From CAYTIB01 sp964437725 (GTDB taxonomy: Bacteria; UBA8248; JACPRG01; G963555815): a stretch of DNA of 6,105 nt. The notes under the pieces are model-generated. The model searched no databases and was not told the DNA's origin. It saw only the letters and a program-made list of their open reading frames with translations. The position numbers were made by a program, and so were the translations under genes. Within the stretch, counting starts at the first letter, position 1. Each line of letters starts with the position of its first letter. The stretch covers positions 1-6,105 of the forward strand of contig CAYTIB010000077.1 of assembly GCA_964437725.1 (NCBI GenBank), given 5' to 3'. This document shows positions 5,842 through 6,105 of the stretch, piece after piece.

Positions 5842-6105
5842 TCATGTCGCGTAGCGGCCATCGTTGTTGATGCGGGCGAAGACGTCGTTCAGCACCCAGT
5901 GGAACAGACACAGGTGAATGCTCTCCACCATGCCCATGTCATCCAGCGCGACATGCAGTCCATCCTGTTGCATCTCTTTTAACTGTCCGCCGTCGAAACC
6001 AGTCAGACCAAACGTCTTCAGTTCATGCCGGTTAGCCCAGTTGACCGCGTTCAGTATGTTGGGACTGTTTCCGGAGCCGCTAATTGCGAGGAGCACATCG
6101 CCGGG
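5842..6105 (-). CDS. SIS-domain protein, GmhA-like sugar-phosphate isomerase (C-terminal part)
   Basis: Only the last 87 codons are inside the window, and the gene continues past the right edge. The visible part opens with PGDVLLAISGSGNSPNIL, the phosphosugar-binding loop of SIS domains (ISGSGNS, residues 8-14 of the fragment). A Rossmann-type strand follows (LKTFGLTGFDGG), then a C-terminal helix containing MVESIHLCLFHWVLNDV. The glutamate before the IHL resembles the IQExHL helix of phosphoheptose isomerase (GmhA), which converts sedoheptulose 7-phosphate to a heptose 7-phosphate for ADP-heptose synthesis. This resemblance is to the subfamily. Other SIS isomerases or phosphosugar-binding proteins remain possible without the N-terminal half. 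It stops at TGA (5842-5844), 10 bases before the ROK gene, which suggests one operon with SIS first. Confidence 0.9.
   Translation of the reverse strand, partial: PGDVLLAISGSGNSPNILNAVNWANRHELKTFGLTGFDGGQLKEMQQDGLHVALDDMGMVESIHLCLFHWVLNDVFARINNDGRYAT

Noticed and set aside
5322..5870. Plus-strand open frame of 182 codons opposite the ROK and SIS genes
   Set aside because: It is antisense to conserved ROK motifs, has no recognisable domain or ribosome site, and is typical of a high-GC shadow frame.

Overview
The window looks like chromosomal DNA from a planctomycete (Planctomycetota), probably the end of a draft contig. The basis is protein style, not a search: moderately GC-rich coding, a symporter with a signal peptide followed by an Ala/Pro/Glu-rich linker, a ROK protein without the zinc cysteines, and efflux-protein and integrase remnants that resemble planctomycete versions as I remember them. 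The phylum call is an inference. All intact genes lie on the minus strand.

Layout from left to right. Positions 1-126 are almost pure C and are most likely a sequencing or assembly artefact. Positions 164-2742 hold a tight pair, read right to left: an alanine/glycine:cation symporter (AGCS family), then panC, pantothenate synthetase, 14 bases downstream. A small PilZ-domain (cyclic-di-GMP receptor type) gene lies 96 bases upstream of the symporter on the same strand. Positions 4848 to the right edge hold a second pair: a SIS-domain sugar-phosphate isomerase-like gene, cut by the window edge, followed after 10 bases by a ROK-family sugar kinase-like gene.

Between the two groups, about 3277-4847, there is no intact gene. 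The stretch is a patchwork of broken genes. From 3873 to 4250 (+) there is a piece of a TolC/CzcC-type outer-membrane efflux protein, readable only across two compensating one-base frameshifts. From 4257 to about 4490 (-) there is the N-terminal, core-binding part of a tyrosine recombinase without its catalytic domain. From about 4490 to 4732 (+) there is an open frame with no start codon. It begins with five 18-bp repeats (a hexapeptide repeat) and ends at a normal stop, and looks like the 3' end of an unidentified gene. The pieces meet within a few bases of each other, which suggests past insertion and deletion by a mobile element.

How the genes may work together: PanC joins pantoate to beta-alanine, so co-transcription with an amino-acid symporter hints at precursor supply. 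SIS isomerase plus ROK kinase would fit a small carbohydrate-phosphate pathway. Both are inferences from adjacency. I found no convincing previously undescribed system. The most unusual part is the mosaic of gene remnants and the orphan repeat-bearing C-terminal fragment.
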